DNA from: Massariosphaeria phaeospora
Taxonomy: Eukaryota > Ascomycota > Dothideomycetes > Pleosporales
NCBI GenBank assembly: GCA_011032825.1
Contig: JAADJZ010000028.1
Span: forward strand, 310,001 to 374,000
Length of the DNA: 64,000 nt
Direction: 5' to 3'
Under the pieces are notes generated by a model. It saw only the letters and a list, made by a program, of their open reading frames with translations. It did not search any database and was not told the DNA's origin. A program made the translations under genes and the position numbers. This document shows positions 20,839 through 36,100 of the stretch, piece by piece. Position 1 is the stretch's first letter. Each line of letters begins with the position of its first letter.

Positions 20839-23633
20839 ATGATCCGAAACCCATCCTCCCAATCTGGCCCCGTCCCGCAATCCGCGCGATCCTCGCAGTC
20901 CCGCCCACCGCCCACCCCCCGCTCCGCGTCCTTCGCACCCTCCCTCCGCCGCCGCACAACGGGCACGCCTGACCCCGAAGCCGCACAAGCCGCGCGCACC
21001 GAACATGTCATCGTCGAAGAGATTGCCGAGATCAAGCGCTACGAGGACTTCACGACCATCGACTGGGTGCAGGATGCCGCCCGGGAGTCGCTGAGACGGA
21101 AGGCGCGGCGGAAAGAGCGCGCTGGCTTCTGGGAGCGCGAGGGGCGCATCGGCTGGCGGAGGAAGATTGCGGAGGCGTATGATGCCGGGCAGGCGTGGAT
21201 TGTGGTGACGCTGGTGGGTGCGGCGATTGGGTTGAATGCGGCGTTTTTGAATATCGTGACCGAGTGGTTGAGTGATACCAAGCTGGGCTACTGCTCCACG
21301 GCGTTTTACCTGAATGAGAACTTTTGCTGTTGGGGCGCGGAGAGTGGTATGTGCAGGTTTGCGGAGTAGAGGGGTTGTGCTGACAGCGTGTAGGATGTCC
21401 TGAGTGGAAGCGGTGGAGTAGCTTCTGGCCATTGAACTACTTCCTCTATATCCTCTTCGCCGCCCTATTCTCCTGGACTGCTGCGACGCTCGTCAAGTCG
21501 TTCGCGCCGTACGCTGCTGGATCAGGGATATCGGAGATGAAGTGCATAATTGCGGGTTTTGTTATGAAGGGGTTCCTGGGCGCCTGGACTTTGGCTATCA
21601 AGTCGATTGGACTGCCGCTTGCCATTGCGTCAGGACTTTCGGTGGGAAAGGAAGGCCCCAGTGTGCACTACGCTGTATGCACCGGCAATGTCATCTCGAG
21701 GTTCTTCGACAAGTACCGTCGGAATGCGGCCAAGACGCGGGAGATCCTGAGCGCAAGTGCTGCGGCAGGCGTTGCAGTGGCTTTTGGCAGTCCGATTGGC
21801 GGGGTGCTGTTCTCGCTGGAAGAGATGTCGAACTATTTTCCCCTGAAGACGATGTGGAGGAGTTACTTCTGTGCTTTGGTGGCTACGGCAGTGTTGGCGG
21901 TAAGTGGTTCCGCCTCGCACATTGCACAGCTTTCTGATTAACACACTATAGGCCATGAATCCCTTCCGAACCGGCCAGCTGGTTATGTTCCAGGTCAGAT
22001 ACGATCGGTCCTGGCACTTCTTCGAGGTTCTTTTCTACTTGATAATCGGAGCCTTCGGCGGCCTCTATGGTGCTTTTGTCATCAAATGGAATCTCCGCAT
22101 GCAGGTGTTCAGGAAGAAATATCTCTCCCAGTATCCAATTACGGAGGCTGTCACTCTAGCGGTGTTCACGGCGATCATCTGCTATCCAAACATGTTTCTC
22201 AGAATCGACATGACTGAGAGTATGGAGATTCTCTTCTTGGAGTGTGAGGGCGGTCATGACTATGATGCACTCTGCGAGTAAGTGCAAACCAACCATATTC
22301 TTCGACATCAGTCTAACGGTAGTAGTCGCGACAACCGATGGCACATGATCATATCTCTAGCTATTGCTACAGTTGTGAGAACTATGCTGGTTGTTATATC
22401 TTTTGGCTGCAAGGTTCCTGCAGGTATTTTCGTGCCCTCCATGGCTGTCGGCGCGTCTTTCGGTAGAATGGTCGGCATATTTGTCCAACATATCCACGAG
22501 TCTTTCCCGAATTCTGCATTTTTTGCTGCTTGCGATCCGGATGGTCCCTGCATTACGCCGGGGACATATGCTTTTCTGGGAGCTGCGGCCGCACTGAGCG
22601 GTATCATGCATATTACCGTTTCCGTGGTCGTCATTATGTTCGAGATCACGGGAGCGTTGACGTATATTCTCCCAACCATGGTATGTGCACGGGTACGCTA
22701 CTGATTTGACCTTTACTGATTTGAGCTCAGATTGTGGTTGGCGTAACAAAGGCCGTTGGAGAGCGTTTCGGTCATGGCGGTATTGCCGATCGTATGATCT
22801 ATCTTAATGGTTATCCGTTCCTCGACAACAAAGAAGAACACACATTCGGTGTACCCGTGTCACAAGTCATGGCTTCTCAAGTCGTTTCCCTGCCAGCAAC
22901 CGGCTTGGAACTACGACAGTTAGAGCGCATAACAAACGAGAATCAATACCAAGGCTATCCAATTGTCGAAGACGCGACGTCGAAAACGCTCATCGGCTAC
23001 ATAGGCCGCACGGAGCTGCGATACGCCCTCGACCGAGCGAAAAGAGACCAGATGGCCCCCGGCCACGCGAAATGCTTCTTCACCTCCACCTCCACAAACT
23101 CCGACTCCCGCACCCCGTCCACGCCCATGCCCGCCGTCAGCTTCGACACCATGTCCGCCACGTCCGCGCAGCTGCACGTCGACCTCTCCAAATTCATCGA
23201 CCCCACCCCCCTGACCGTGCACCCGCGGCTGCCCCTCGAAACCGTCATGGAGCTCTTCAAGAAGATGGGGCCCCGCGTCATCCTCATCGAATACCGCGGC
23301 CGGCTCACGGGCCTCGTCACCGTCAAGGACTGCCTCAAGTACCAGTTCAAGGTCGAGGCGCATGAGAATCCGCAGCAGGATCGCGGGCTGGAGGAGCGGC
23401 AGGAGAGGCTGTGGGGCGTGATTAGGCGGGCGGCCAGGGCGGTGGATGGTGGGTTGGGGGTTTTGCGAAGGAGGTTGGGGTTTGGGGGGCGGGGGGTGAG
23501 GCTGGCTAGTCCGACAAATGAGGGTGGTGGTGGGTTGAGGGAGAGGGAGAGGGAGAGGGAGCGGGATGGTGGGGATAGTGAGAATGGGTTGGAAGTCGAG
23601 TTGGATGAGCGGGTGAGAGGGGCGGTTAGATAG
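20839..23633 (+). CDS. CLC voltage-gated chloride channel/transporter
   Basis: Five exons: 20839-21346, 21394-21899, 21952-22277, 22326-22680 and 22731-23633, about 865 residues. It is an anion channel or Cl-/H+ exchanger of an internal membrane (Golgi/vacuole), like yeast Gef1. The cytosolic N-terminus is about 115 residues, and the first helix begins near residue 119 ([13 protein letters not shown]). The selectivity-filter signatures are [18 protein letters not shown] with the gating Glu near residue 255, and [20 protein letters not shown]. Two CBS domains follow ([30 protein letters not shown] to [11 protein letters not shown]). The tail is Gly/Arg/Glu-rich and probably disordered. All introns are 47-52 bp. 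At the fourth exon the acceptor at 22324-22325 is preferred over the one three bases earlier because it gives the usual LCDRDNRW. Confidence 0.93.
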
Positions 23634-24162
23634 TGTTTGGATTATTGTAGACATGTTCGCATCTTTGGACTTTGATCCCGTTGCAAGTGAGGCTTGAATT
23701 CACGCTGTGCCGAATATGGCTAGCGTGATGCTCGTAGTCACATGATCTGGCCGCGTCCCTTCCTCATTTGGGTGGAAGTATCAAGAATCGCACCAAGTCC
23801 CGCGATAACAGCCAGGCTCGGTGTGACATCATTGCGCTCTTCTCCTTCAGCCGTCAAGCCTTCTATAACGATAGCATTGCCTTTTGAGATCGGAACGCCA
23901 ATCATATCGCGGTGGGACCGCTGGCGTTGCCAAGCAAAAGTGGGAGATTTAGCCTGGGAGCACGGCCCGCGTGGAGTCGCGTTGTCGTGAACTTTCGGGC
24001 CCTGAGCAGTCAACACCGACAACCACATCAACGCCGCGTGTCTGCTGCACCCTCCCACTCACCCTCCGCCGCCCACTAGATTAAACTTGTCCTTCTACAC
24101 CAGCCACCGGAAGCGACGAAAACACATGTCTTCCCCTCGACACCTGCCCTGAACAACACATC
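23634..24162. promoter_or_regulatory. Intergenic, promoter of dynein heavy chain
   Basis: 529 bp between two + strand genes. No coding sequence is seen. The right part holds CACTCACCCTCC and ACCACATCAACG-type pyrimidine-rich leader sequence. Confidence 0.45.
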
Positions 24163-27100
24163 ATGGAGGGACCGCTCGCCCCTGGGGCTGCGGCGAACGG
24201 CAACATACGCACACCGAGCCCAACACCGCCGGCGATAGACCCCCAGATAATCGTCGACTATCTGGCCAAGGTGCTCGACGTCAATCTCGGCGCCTCAGAG
24301 CAAGATCTCCGCGCCCCTGGAAGTCTGCTGTCGCCCGCTAGGATACACGACACCCTGCAGCGATGCACCCGATTCGCCCTGGAGACACAGACTGTCTTAT
24401 ATGTGGTCAAGGACAAAGCTGGTGCACCCCGAGTAGACGGGCTGGATGCGCCAAACGGTACGCTCGGCTCTAACGTGGAAGGAGCGGCCCAACTGACTGA
24501 ACCCACAGGCGTCTCCGCGCACTTTACTTACAACACTTCCGCCGAGCTCACGGCTTCTCCTTCGTGCACGGCGTACACTGTGATTCAGAAGCGCCCGATA
24601 CCCATAGACCCTGCGATACCCCTCAGCGACCAAGTGCTGATTTCTACCCTGCCTGGCTTTACAATTTCCAATAATAATTCTTCTCAAGATGCCTCGCCTT
24701 TCGAGGTTTTGCGTTCGATAATTCACACCACGGTCGAGCCGTACTTTGACACCTACACCAAGAGCCAGCGGAGCGTGACGGGGACGTACAGCAAGGGCGA
24801 CAACGATGCCAGGACGGGCATTTCGGCGGCGAAGAAGAAGATTGCCGAGCTGGGACTGAGTTTCCAGCATCTGCAGCAGAATGTCGAGATTCCCGAACTT
24901 CTCTTGCCGTTGCATCCTGTCATCCAGAATGCGCTCGAGATCGCGGCAGAGCGCAATGTCAAGCCCTCTCCGGAACTGCTACCACCGACTATCGTGAGCG
25001 ACAGCAGCTTCCTCAACGGTCTCCAGGCGACGGTCAACGGATGGATCAAGTCGATACAGAACATTACGAAGACTTCGCGGGACGCGCATACGGGGACGGC
25101 TACGCAAGAAATCAACTTCTGGCTTTCCATGGAGGCACGATTGGAGGACATAGAAGCGCAGCTTAGCAGTCCGGGAGTGAGGTTGACTTTGGATGTGCTG
25201 AAGAATGCGAAGCGTTTCCAGGCCACTGTTAGTTTCAGTGCTGATACCGGCTTGAAGGAGACAACGGACTTGGTGCAGAAGTACAACCAGCTGATGCGGG
25301 ATTTCCCTCTAGACGAGCTACTGTCAGCAACCTCACTCCAGAAGGTCCAGGAGGCAATCCAGCAAATCTTCAGCCACATGAACAAGAAACTTCGTATATG
25401 CCCATATCCAGTCCGCCGGGCCCTTCCTCTCGTGGAAGCCATATCCGGGGACCTGAACGATCGGCTGCACGATTTACTCCGAGGCAAGACCTTGATGCAC
25501 ATGGATTTCCCGGAGTTCCAGGCCACGATGGCTGTTGCGGAGAGCATCTGGCGGACATGGGAAGATAATGTCAAGGAGTTCACCAACGTTGCTCGTGAGG
25601 TGACGAGGCGGCGGAATGAGAAATTTATTCCGATCAAGATTGCGGCTCGTCACAGAGAAACCGAGGAGCGCCTTCGGTACATTACGACTTTCAGGAAGAA
25701 CCACGAGCAGCTCCAGCGGACAATCGTGAACGTTTTGGGGTCTCAGTCCTCACTTACTGCCCTTTCAGATGGGACGCAGAAGCAAACTGTCATTGTGGAG
25801 GAAATTGGCGACGTTGATGCCGTTCAAGAAGTCGTACAAGCTTACGACCATATCAAGGATGTCGACGTTCTGGACGTATCTCAAGAGGGAACTGAGCTGT
25901 TCGAACAGGCAGAGCAAAAGTACAACGAACGAACTTCTCGCGTGGAGAACTCGATCATCGCTCGGCTGAGAGATCGTCTTGGCACTGCTAAGACGGCTAA
26001 CGAGATGTTCCGCGTCTTTTCGAAGTTCAACCCTCTTTTCGTCCGCCCGAAAATCCGAGGAGCCATCTCAGAGTACCAGACTCAGCTCATCGACAATGTC
26101 AAGCATGACATTTCAGCTCTTCACGAGCGATTCAAGCGACAGTACGGCAACTCCGAGGCGCACGCCATGGCTCAGCTTCGCGATTTTCCTCCCGTTTCGG
26201 GCGCCGTAATTTGGGCACGACAAATCGAAACTCAGCTTGAGAACTACATGGGCAAAGTCGAGGATATTCTCGGCAAGGACTGGGCGCTTCACGCGGAAGG
26301 CCAGAAGTTGCAGGCTGAAAGCAGCATGTTCAAGAAGAAGCTTGATACCCGTCCGATCTTCGAATCATGGCTGCAGGAAGTAGCACGACGCAAGCTTTCG
26401 ATATCCGGACGACTTTTCGTCATCATCAAGAATCGTGCAGCGGGTAATATCTATGAGTTGAACGTTAACTTTGATGCGCAAGTTATTGCCCTCTTCAAGG
26501 AAGTCCGGAACTTAACTTGGCGGGGATATCAAGTACCTCATGGCATCAACAACATCTCCAAGGAGGCGAAGCGAGTCTATCCATATGCTGTCAGCTTGAT
26601 GGAGAGCGTGAGGACCTACACTCAGACCGTTCGATCCATCGACGAGATGAGTGGTGTTTCCCTCCTTCTGAACGGATACTTGAACGACGTGCAAGGGCTT
26701 GTTGGCAAGGGTGTTCCCCTCAAATGGGAGTCTTTTGTGCACGCTTACGACCTGCATATTCGTCAATCCGCCTTTCCGAGTGGTAATGCTCGTAGTGAGA
26801 GCAAGCACGTACAGTTCGTCCGGGAATTTGCTGCAGCGACCTCGCTCTTGCAGGGCAAAGTTGCTACGCTAGTCAGCATCAACGCCAGCGTCGAGAAAGC
26901 TCTGAAGGACTTGGAGACATGCGCTTATAACACCGAGGCGTTCCGCCAAAACCTGGAAAGCATACAGCGATCTGTCGACCAGCTGAATCTCGAGAACTAC
27001 TCCAACCTCGCGTCATGGGTGTCCGATATGAACGCACGCATAGAATCTATTCTACTGGTGCGATTGACACGGGCCATATCCCAGTGGATCGAGGTATTCA

Positions 27101-30100
27101 TGAACGTGGATGAGGATGACCGCCGTCGTCCGTCAAGCGAACCATCTCCGAACGAGGCAACCGAAGAGAGACCCACCCTTTCGAATCTCACCCTTGAAAT
27201 CACCATCCGCAATCAAGTCATTTACCTCAACCCGCCGGTCGAATATGCCCGAGCTAGCTGGTTAGAGCAGCTTCAGCAGTGGTTGGCAGTCATTTGCACG
27301 CTACAGAAAGTGAAGGCGTCACGATACGAGATGCGATTGGAAGCTGTCAAGGATGCTTCTTCGAATAACTTTGCAGATCTCCCCAGTCGATGCACGGATG
27401 CGTTGATCCAAGTCTATGGTGCGATCGAAGGAAGACTGCGCGACATCTCCTCGTACGTGGATGAGTGGCTACAATTCCAATCGCTGTGGGATCTACAGTC
27501 CGAGCAAGTATACGACATTCTAGGCGAAAATCTCTCTCGATGGCTCCAGTTACTCCAGGAAATCCGCAATACTCGCAAGACATTCGATAACTCTGACGTT
27601 AGCCGCCGTTTCGGATATGTAACCGTGGACTACGAACAAGTGGGTGTGAAGGTCGCTGGCAAGTACGATCAGTGGCAACAAGAGATTCGTGTCAAGTTCG
27701 CTGGTAGACTCGGTCAGCGAATGGTTGATGTATACGCGCAAATCGAAAAGGCACGCAAGGACCTGGAGGTGCAGACTCTGGAGGCATCGTCTACTGCGCA
27801 AGCTGTTTCTTTCATCACCACCGTTCAACAATGCAGGAGGAAAGTGTCGGAATGGGAACCTGAAGTAGAAACCTTCCGTCAGGGCCACGCTACTCTCCTC
27901 CGTTCACGCTACAACTTCCCGTCGGACTGGGTGGACATCGAACAGATCGACCACGAGTGGCAGGCGCTCAACGAGGTTCTGAATCGGAAGGACAAGATTG
28001 CCCGCGACCAAGCTGATGCGCTCAAAGCTAAGATCGAAGCTGAAGACAAAGTGGTCAATCAAAAGATCACAGATGTTAGCGCGGAATGGGCCGACGAGAA
28101 ACCGGTATCTGGAAACATCCCTCCAGCGGACGCGTCAAGGACACTGTCTAAATTCGACACAAAGCTCAACCAGCTACGGACCGAGTCCGAGAACATTTCC
28201 AAAGCCAAGGAAGCACTAGGCCTCTCTTCATCGGCGGAGAATATTCTCGCTGCTCTCCTAGAGGAAGTGCAGGACTTCAAATCAGTCTGGTCTTCGCTCG
28301 CTACTATCTGGTCTAGTATTGACCAGCTTCGGGAAGCCCTCTGGACGACCGTTCAACCTCGTAAGCTGCGACAGAATCTCGACAATCTCGTGAAGATGAC
28401 AAAGGACATGCCGAGCCGGATGCGACAATACGCGGCGTTCGAATACGTCCAGAACGCGCTGAAGCAGCTCCTCAAGGTCAACTCTCTTCTAAGCGAGCTG
28501 CGATCGGATGCCGTTCGCGAGCGACATTGGGCTAGGATCTTCAAACAATTGAAGCCGTCGAAGCGATATTCTGCCGTCTCCATGACTCTCGGTGATGTTT
28601 GGGACTTGCAGCTCGGTCCCAGCGAGAAAGTAATCCGGGATGTGATTACTCAGGCTCAGGGCGAGATGGCACTAGAAGAGTTCTTGAAGCAGGTCCGCGA
28701 GACTTGGCAGAATTATGCTCTGGAACTTGTCAACTACCAGAACAAATGTCGCCTCATCCGGGGTTGGGACGATCTGTTCGCTAAGTGCAGCGAGAACCTC
28801 AACTCCCTACAAGCTATGAGACACTCTCCGTACTACAAAGAGTTCGAAGAAGATGCTTCGGGCTGGGAGGACAAGCTGAACCGCGTCCACGTGCTATTCG
28901 ATGTCTGGATCGACGTTCAACGCCAATGGGTTTACCTCGAGGGTGTTTTCACTGGTAATGCTGACATCAAACATCTGCTTCCGATGGAGTCATCCAGGTT
29001 CCAGAATATCAACGCTGAATTCCTGTCTGTCATGAAGAAGGTTTCTCGACAGCCATTTGTTCTAGAAGTGCTCAACATCTCTGGTGTACAGAAGTCTCTC
29101 GAACGTCTCGCTGAGCTTCTTAACAAGATCCAGAAGGCCTTGGGAGAATATCTCGAGCGCGAACGTGTTTCATTCCCTCGATTTTACTTTGTTGGCGACG
29201 AAGATCTACTGGAAATTATCGGCAACAGTAACGATACGCAACGCATTGCCAAACACTTGAGGAAGATGTTTGCTGGTATTTCTGGCCTCATTACAGACGA
29301 AGACGGCGTCATCACAGGGTTCACGTCCAAGGAGGGCGAAGAGGTGATACTTCGCAAGACAATCTCCCTCATCAAGACCCCGAGGATCAATGAGTGGCTC
29401 GGAGCACTCGAGCTTAATATGAAGACTACCCTAGCAGAGTTGACCTTTGAAGCACACGAAGAATTTGCAGAGCTCATTGAGGCCGATGCTATGGACTTCG
29501 ACGCCTTCAACGCTTATATCTCCAAGTACCCAGCGCAGGTGGTTGTCCTTGGTACCCAGATCGCCTGGTCGCATGCCGTGGAGAAGTCCCTAACAGAGGA
29601 AGGGGCAACGCTACCTCTGCTATACGAGAAGCAAGTCAACATCCTGAAGTTACTCGCTACTTCGGTCCTAGGCGATCTTGAGTCTACCCATCGCCGAAAG
29701 TGCGAGGCTTTGATTACCGAGTTTGTTCACCAACGCGATGTCATCCACAAATTGCAAAAGGTTGGCGCGAGCTCACCAACACACCACCTGTGGCTGCTAG
29801 CTATGCGCTACATGTATGAGCCCAACAACGACTTGCTGCAGCGTCTCAAGGTCAAGATGGCCAATGCTGTTCTGGACTACGGCTTCGAGTACCTCGGCGT
29901 TGCTGAACGCCTCGTTCGAACTCCGCTTACCGATCGTTGTTTCCTTACTCTGACACAAGCCTTGTGCCAGCGACTCGGTGGATCTCCATATGGTCCCGCT
30001 GGTACCGGGAAGACAGAATCCGTCAAGGCCCTTGGTGTACAGCTTGGTAGATTCACCCTAGTTTTCTGCTGTGACGACACTTTCGATTTCCAGGCTATGG

Positions 30101-33100
30101 GCCGCATCTTCCTCGGTATTTGCCAAGTCGGTGCTTGGGGTTGTTTCGACGAGTTCAATCGTCTGGAAGAGCGCATTCTCTCGGCCGTGTCTCAGCAGGT
30201 TCAGAACATTCAACTCGGACTCAGGAAGGGCGCTGAGGACGAGTCGTCCCAGATTGAGCTCATTGGGCGCCAGCTCCAAGTCAATGCAAACACCGGTATC
30301 TTCATCACGATGAATCCTGGCTATGCTGGCCGTTCGAATTTGCCCGACAACTTGAAGAAACTTTTCCGAAGCGTTGCTATGTCCAAGCCCGACAAGGAGC
30401 TCATCGCCGAAGTTATGCTCTACTCTCAAGGTTTCTCTCAAGCCAAAGAGCTCTCGAAGCAAGTCGTGCCATTCTTTGATAAATGCGCCAGGGGTCTTTC
30501 CAAGCAGGCTCACTACGACTTCGGTCTTCGTGCTCTGAAGAGTGTTCTTGTCAGCTCTGGCGGACTGAAGCGAGCCCGCATTGCGACGCACGAAGGGCAG
30601 TCCCTCGATGAAGCGGCTGTGGAGCCGCAAATCATCGTTCAGAGTCTGCGAGAGACTATGGCGCCGAAACTAATACAGTCAGACGTCGAGGTCATGAAGA
30701 CTATTGAGCAAGACTCGTTCCCTGGAGTTGAATATATTCCGGCTCCGCTCGTCAAACTGCAGGAAGCTATCCGGAAGGCAGCCGCAGAGTCCAAATTTGT
30801 TGTCAGCGATGCATGGATGACGAAGATCCTCCAGCTCTATCAGATTCAGAATCTGCACCACGGTGTTATGATGGTTGGGTCGTCTGGCTCGGGCAAATCG
30901 GCCGCATGGAAGACCCTTCTAGCAGCACTTCAGACAGTCGAAGGCGTAGAAGGCGTTTGCCATGTCATCGACCCCAAGGTGATGTCCAAGGAAATGCTCT
31001 ACGGAAGTTTGGACAGCACAACGCGCGAGTGGACTGATGGGCTTTTCACCAGTATCCTGCGGAAGATCGTCGACAATCTCCGTGGCGAGGATAGCAAGCG
31101 ACATTGGATTGTCTTTGATGGTGATGTTGATCCCGAATGGGTCGAGAACTTGAACTCCGTTCTCGATGACAACAAGCTGCTCACATTGCCTAATGGTGAA
31201 CGTCTCAACCTTCCTTCGAACGTCCGGATCATGTTCGAAGTCGAGACTCTCAAATACGCCACCCTTGCCACTGTGTCTCGTTGCGGTATGGTCTGGTTCA
31301 GCGACGACATCGTTAATATCGACATGATGATCAACAACTACATCGAGAACTTGAAGGTCGTCCCCTTCGAAGATATTGAGGACGATTCTGTCGCTCCGGG
31401 CCAGATGTCGCAGAAGACACTTGCTGTTCAGGGGCAAGTAGCCGAGTTCTTGCAAATCAAACTGACGCAAGATCGGTTCATCGAGAAAACGCTGAGCATG
31501 GCCAAGAAGTTCAACCACATCATGGAGTATACCGATATCCGAGCGTTGAACACGCTGTTTTCGCTCCTGAATAAGGCATGTCGTAATGTGTTGGAGTACA
31601 ACGTACAACACCAGGACTTTCCACTAGAGGACGATAAGATGGAGGCTTATCTCTCCAAGAAGCTACTGCTAGCCTTGGTCTGGGCTCTGGTCGGCGACTG
31701 CCCTCTCACAGATCGCAAACTGTTTGGCGATCTCATTGCTGGCCTTACCGACGTTGAATTGCCGCCCTTGAACGACTCCATTTCTCTCATCGATTACGAC
31801 GTCAAGCCTGAGAAGACCGACTGGATCTTGTGGCAAAATGAGGTTCCGACCATGGAGGTCAATACCCACTCCATCATCCAGACAGACGTTGTCATCCCGA
31901 CATTGGACACTGTTCGCCACGAGGATGTTCTCTATTCCTGGCTCGCCGAGCACAAGCCCTTGCTTCTTTGCGGTCCCCCAGGTTCCGGCAAAACAATGAC
32001 GCTGTTTAGTGCTCTTCGCAAGCTACCGAACATGCAAGTCGTTGGTCTCAACTTTTCCAGCGCCACCACTCCGGATCTTCTCATCAAGACTTTCGAGCAA
32101 TACTGCGAGTACAAGAAGACTCTGAATGGAGTGCAACTTACACCAACTCAAATTGGTCGATGGCTCATCATCTTCTGCGACGAAATCAACTTGCCAGCGC
32201 CTGACAAATATGGAACGCAGCGCGCTATCTCGTTCTTACGGCAACTTGTTGAACACAACGGGTTCTGGAGGACCTCTGATAAGACTTGGGTCACTCTTGA
32301 TCGTATCCAGTTTGTTGGTGCTTGCAATCCCCCGACGGACGCGGGACGTACTCCCATGGGCCTGCGCTTTCTGCGCCACGCTCCGCTGATTATGGTGGAT
32401 TATCCCGGAGAGCAGTCTCTTCTCCAGATCTACGGCACATTCAATAATGCAGTGCTGAAGATCATTCCGACATTGCGAGGTTACTCGGACGCGCTTACGA
32501 AGGCGATGGTCCAGCTGTACGCTGAATCTCAGAAGCGTTTCACGCCCGATATCCAACCGCACTACGTTTACTCTCCCCGTGAGTTGACGCGATGGGTGCG
32601 AGGTGTGTACGAAGCCCTTCGACCACTTGAGACATTGCCCGTGGAAGGTCTTGTTCGTATCTGGGCCCATGAAGCACTACGTCTTTTCCAAGATCGTCTC
32701 ATCGCTGAAGATGAGCGGAAATGGACTGAAGAATGTGTACATCGTATTGCTTTGGAGCACTTCCCTACCATCAACGAGGAAAAGTCACTGGGTGGACCCA
32801 TCTTATTCTCGAACTGGCTATCCAAAAACTACATCCCAGTTGAGCGCGACCAGCTCCGAGACTTTGTCAAAGCCCGTCTTCGGACTTTCTGCGAGGAAGA
32901 GGTCGACGTACCATTGATCTTGTTCAATGATGTGCTCGAGCACGTCCTCCGAATCGATCGAGTTTTCCGCCAGCCACAAGGTCATCTGATCCTGATTGGT
33001 GTCAGTGGTTCTGGAAAGACTACCTTATCCCGCTTCGTTGCTTGGATGAACGGGCTGAGCGTCTATCAGATCAAAGTACACGGCAAGTATACCGGCGAGG

Positions 33101-36100
33101 ACTTCGACGAAGATTTGCGAAACGTACTCCGGCGATGCGGTTGCAAGGGCGAAAAGATCTGCTTCATTATGGATGAAGCCAACGTCCTGGACTCCGGTTT
33201 CCTTGAGCGGATGAACACCCTTCTTGCCAACGCAGAGGTGCCTGGTCTCTTCGAGGGCGACGAACACGCGTCCTTGATGACCCAAATCAAAGAAGGCGCC
33301 CAACGTCAGGGAACTATCCTGGACTCTTCGGAGGAACTCTACAAGTGGTTTACAGAGCAGATCGTCAAGAATCTTCACGTTGTGTTTACGATGAACCCAC
33401 CCGAGGAAGGGCTTTCGTCTAAGGCTGCCACCAGTCCGGCCTTGTTCAATCGTTGCGTGCTCAACTGGTTCGGAGACTGGTCTGACCAAGCGTTGTACCA
33501 AGTTGGCTCCGAACTCACTCAATCCGTGGATTTGGATCGACCGAACTTCACAGCTCCTGATAGCATCCCTGTCGCATATCGCGGACTCAACCTCCCACCA
33601 TCCCATCGCGAGACTGTCGTCAATGCTATGGTATACATCCATCATTCGTTGCATAGATTCAACCAAAAATTGCAGAAGCAGCAAAATAAGAAGACATATC
33701 TTACCCCTCGGCATTTCCTGGACTTTGTTGCCCAGTACGTCAAGCTTTACAACGAGAAGCGGGAGGATTTGGAGGAACAGCAACGCCATCTTAATGTCGG
33801 TTTGGAGAAGCTCCGTGAGACGGTGGAGAAGGTCAGGGAATTGCGTGTGAGCTTAACGGAAAAGAAAGAGCAGTTGACCACGAAAGAGGTGGAAGCAAAT
33901 GATAAACTGCAGCAAATGATTGCGGATCAACGCGAGGCCGAACAGAAACAGAAGGAATCTTTAGAGATGCAAACTAAGCTCGCTGCGGACGAGAAGCAGA
34001 TCGCGTCCAGGAGAGAAAAGGTGATGGGTGATCTGGCGCAAGCTGAGCCGGCCGTGCTCGAGGCACAGAAGAGCGTTCAGAACATTAAAAAACAGCATCT
34101 TACCGAAGTCCGATCGATGCAGAACCCTCCAGCAGGTGTCAAATTAGCGCTCGAGGCAGTTTGCACGCTACTTGGACACAAGCCTGCAACTTGGAGAGAT
34201 ATTGTTGTGATTGTTCGGCGAGATGACTTCATCGCGAGCATCGTTCAGTTCGACAATGAGAGGCAGATGACGCCGTCCGTTAGGAGAAAGATGGAGATCG
34301 AGTATCTCTCCAAACCGGATTTCACGTTTGAAAAGGTTGACCGTGCTTCGAAGGCTTGTGGGCCACTCGTGAAATGGGTGACTGCTCAAGTCAGTTACTC
34401 TTCCATCCTGCAACAAGTTGAGCCTCTACGGAATGAAGTCGACGATTTGGAAGCAAAGGCGCAGGAAACGAAGGACAAGGCAAATGCCACTGGAACCCTA
34501 CTCAAGACCCTTGAGGACAGTATTGCACGCTACAAGACCGAATACGCAGCCCTGATCAGCCAGACGGAGTCTATCAAATCTGAGATGTCGACGGTTCAGT
34601 TCAAGGTTGATAGAAGTGTGCGTCTCCTCGACAGTCTTTCCTCGGAGCGAGTCCGATGGGAGGCGAGCAGCACGTCATTCGACTCTCAGATCGACACAAT
34701 TGTGGGCGACGTCATCGTAGCGGCCGCTTTCATCGCTTATGGGGGTTACTATGATCAGCAGTACAGGAAGACGATGATGGAGGATTGGGTGCACCACCTG
34801 TCTCTCTCGGGTATTAACTACAAGACTCCGAACCCGATCACAGAATATCTGTCTACCGCCGACGAGAGGCTGACATGGCAACACAATGGCCTGCCTGTTG
34901 ATGATCTATGCACCGAAAACGCTATCATTCTCAAGAGGTTCAATCGCTACCCGTTGATCATCGATCCATCTGGCCGGACAGCCGAGTTCCTGCAGAACGA
35001 ATGCAAGGACCGCCGACTCACTGTCACTAGCTTCTTGGATGACTCCTTCACCAAGCAACTCGAGAGTTCTCTGCGTTTCGGAAATCCGATCTTGATTCAA
35101 GACGCTGAGTACCTCGACCCGATCCTCAACCACGTACTCAACAAGGAGTACCAGAAGACAGGAGGGCGTGTTCTCATTCAACTCGGCAAGCAGGAGATTG
35201 ACTTCTCGCCGACCTTCAGACTCTACCTTTCGACGCGCGATCCTTCGGCCAATTTTGCACCCGATATCTGCAGTCGTACCACGTTCGTCAACTTCACGGT
35301 CACGCAGAGCAGTTTGCAAACTCAGACTCTCAATGAAGTTCTCAAGTCTGAGAGGCCGGATGTGGACGAGCGACGATCCAACCTCATCAAGATGCAAGGA
35401 GAGTTCAGCGTTCATCTTCGCCAGCTGGAGAAGCGTTTACTACAGGCTCTCAATGAGTCTCGAGGCAATATTCTCGATGACGATCGTGTCATTGAAACCC
35501 TCGAGACGTTGAAGAAGGAAGCTGCTGAGATTTCCGTCAAGGTCTCAGAGACTGCAGGCGTTATGACGGAGGTTGATAACATCACGAAGGAGTACACGGT
35601 CATTGCTCGCTCTTGCTCGGCGGTGTTTGCCACTCTCGAGCAATTGCACCACCTCAATCACTTCTATCAGTTCTCGCTTCAGTACTTCACGCAGATCTTC
35701 GGAACTGTGCTGCGAAAGGTCAGGAACTCTGGTATCAGTGGTCATGCGGCGCGTATTGACAGCATTCTCACCGAGCTGTTCATTGACACCTACCGCCGTA
35801 CTTCGCTCTCGCTTCTGCAGAAAGATCGCGTCACCTTGGCTATGCTCCTGGTTCATGCTGCTCCTTACAAGATGGATAAGACGCTCATTGACACTATCCT
35901 TGATACCGACCTGGAAGGTGTCGACGTGTCCACTCAGTCAGAGCGCAAGGAAGAAGCGATGGCTCTTGCAGCTAAGACTCCCATGTTCAAGGATCAGATC
36001 GAGAAAGTGGAGTCTAGCGCCTGGGATGCATTCCTAACCGAAGAACTGGGCGAGCAACATGTTCCACGACTTTGGCCCGAGGACCTCAACCACTTCGACA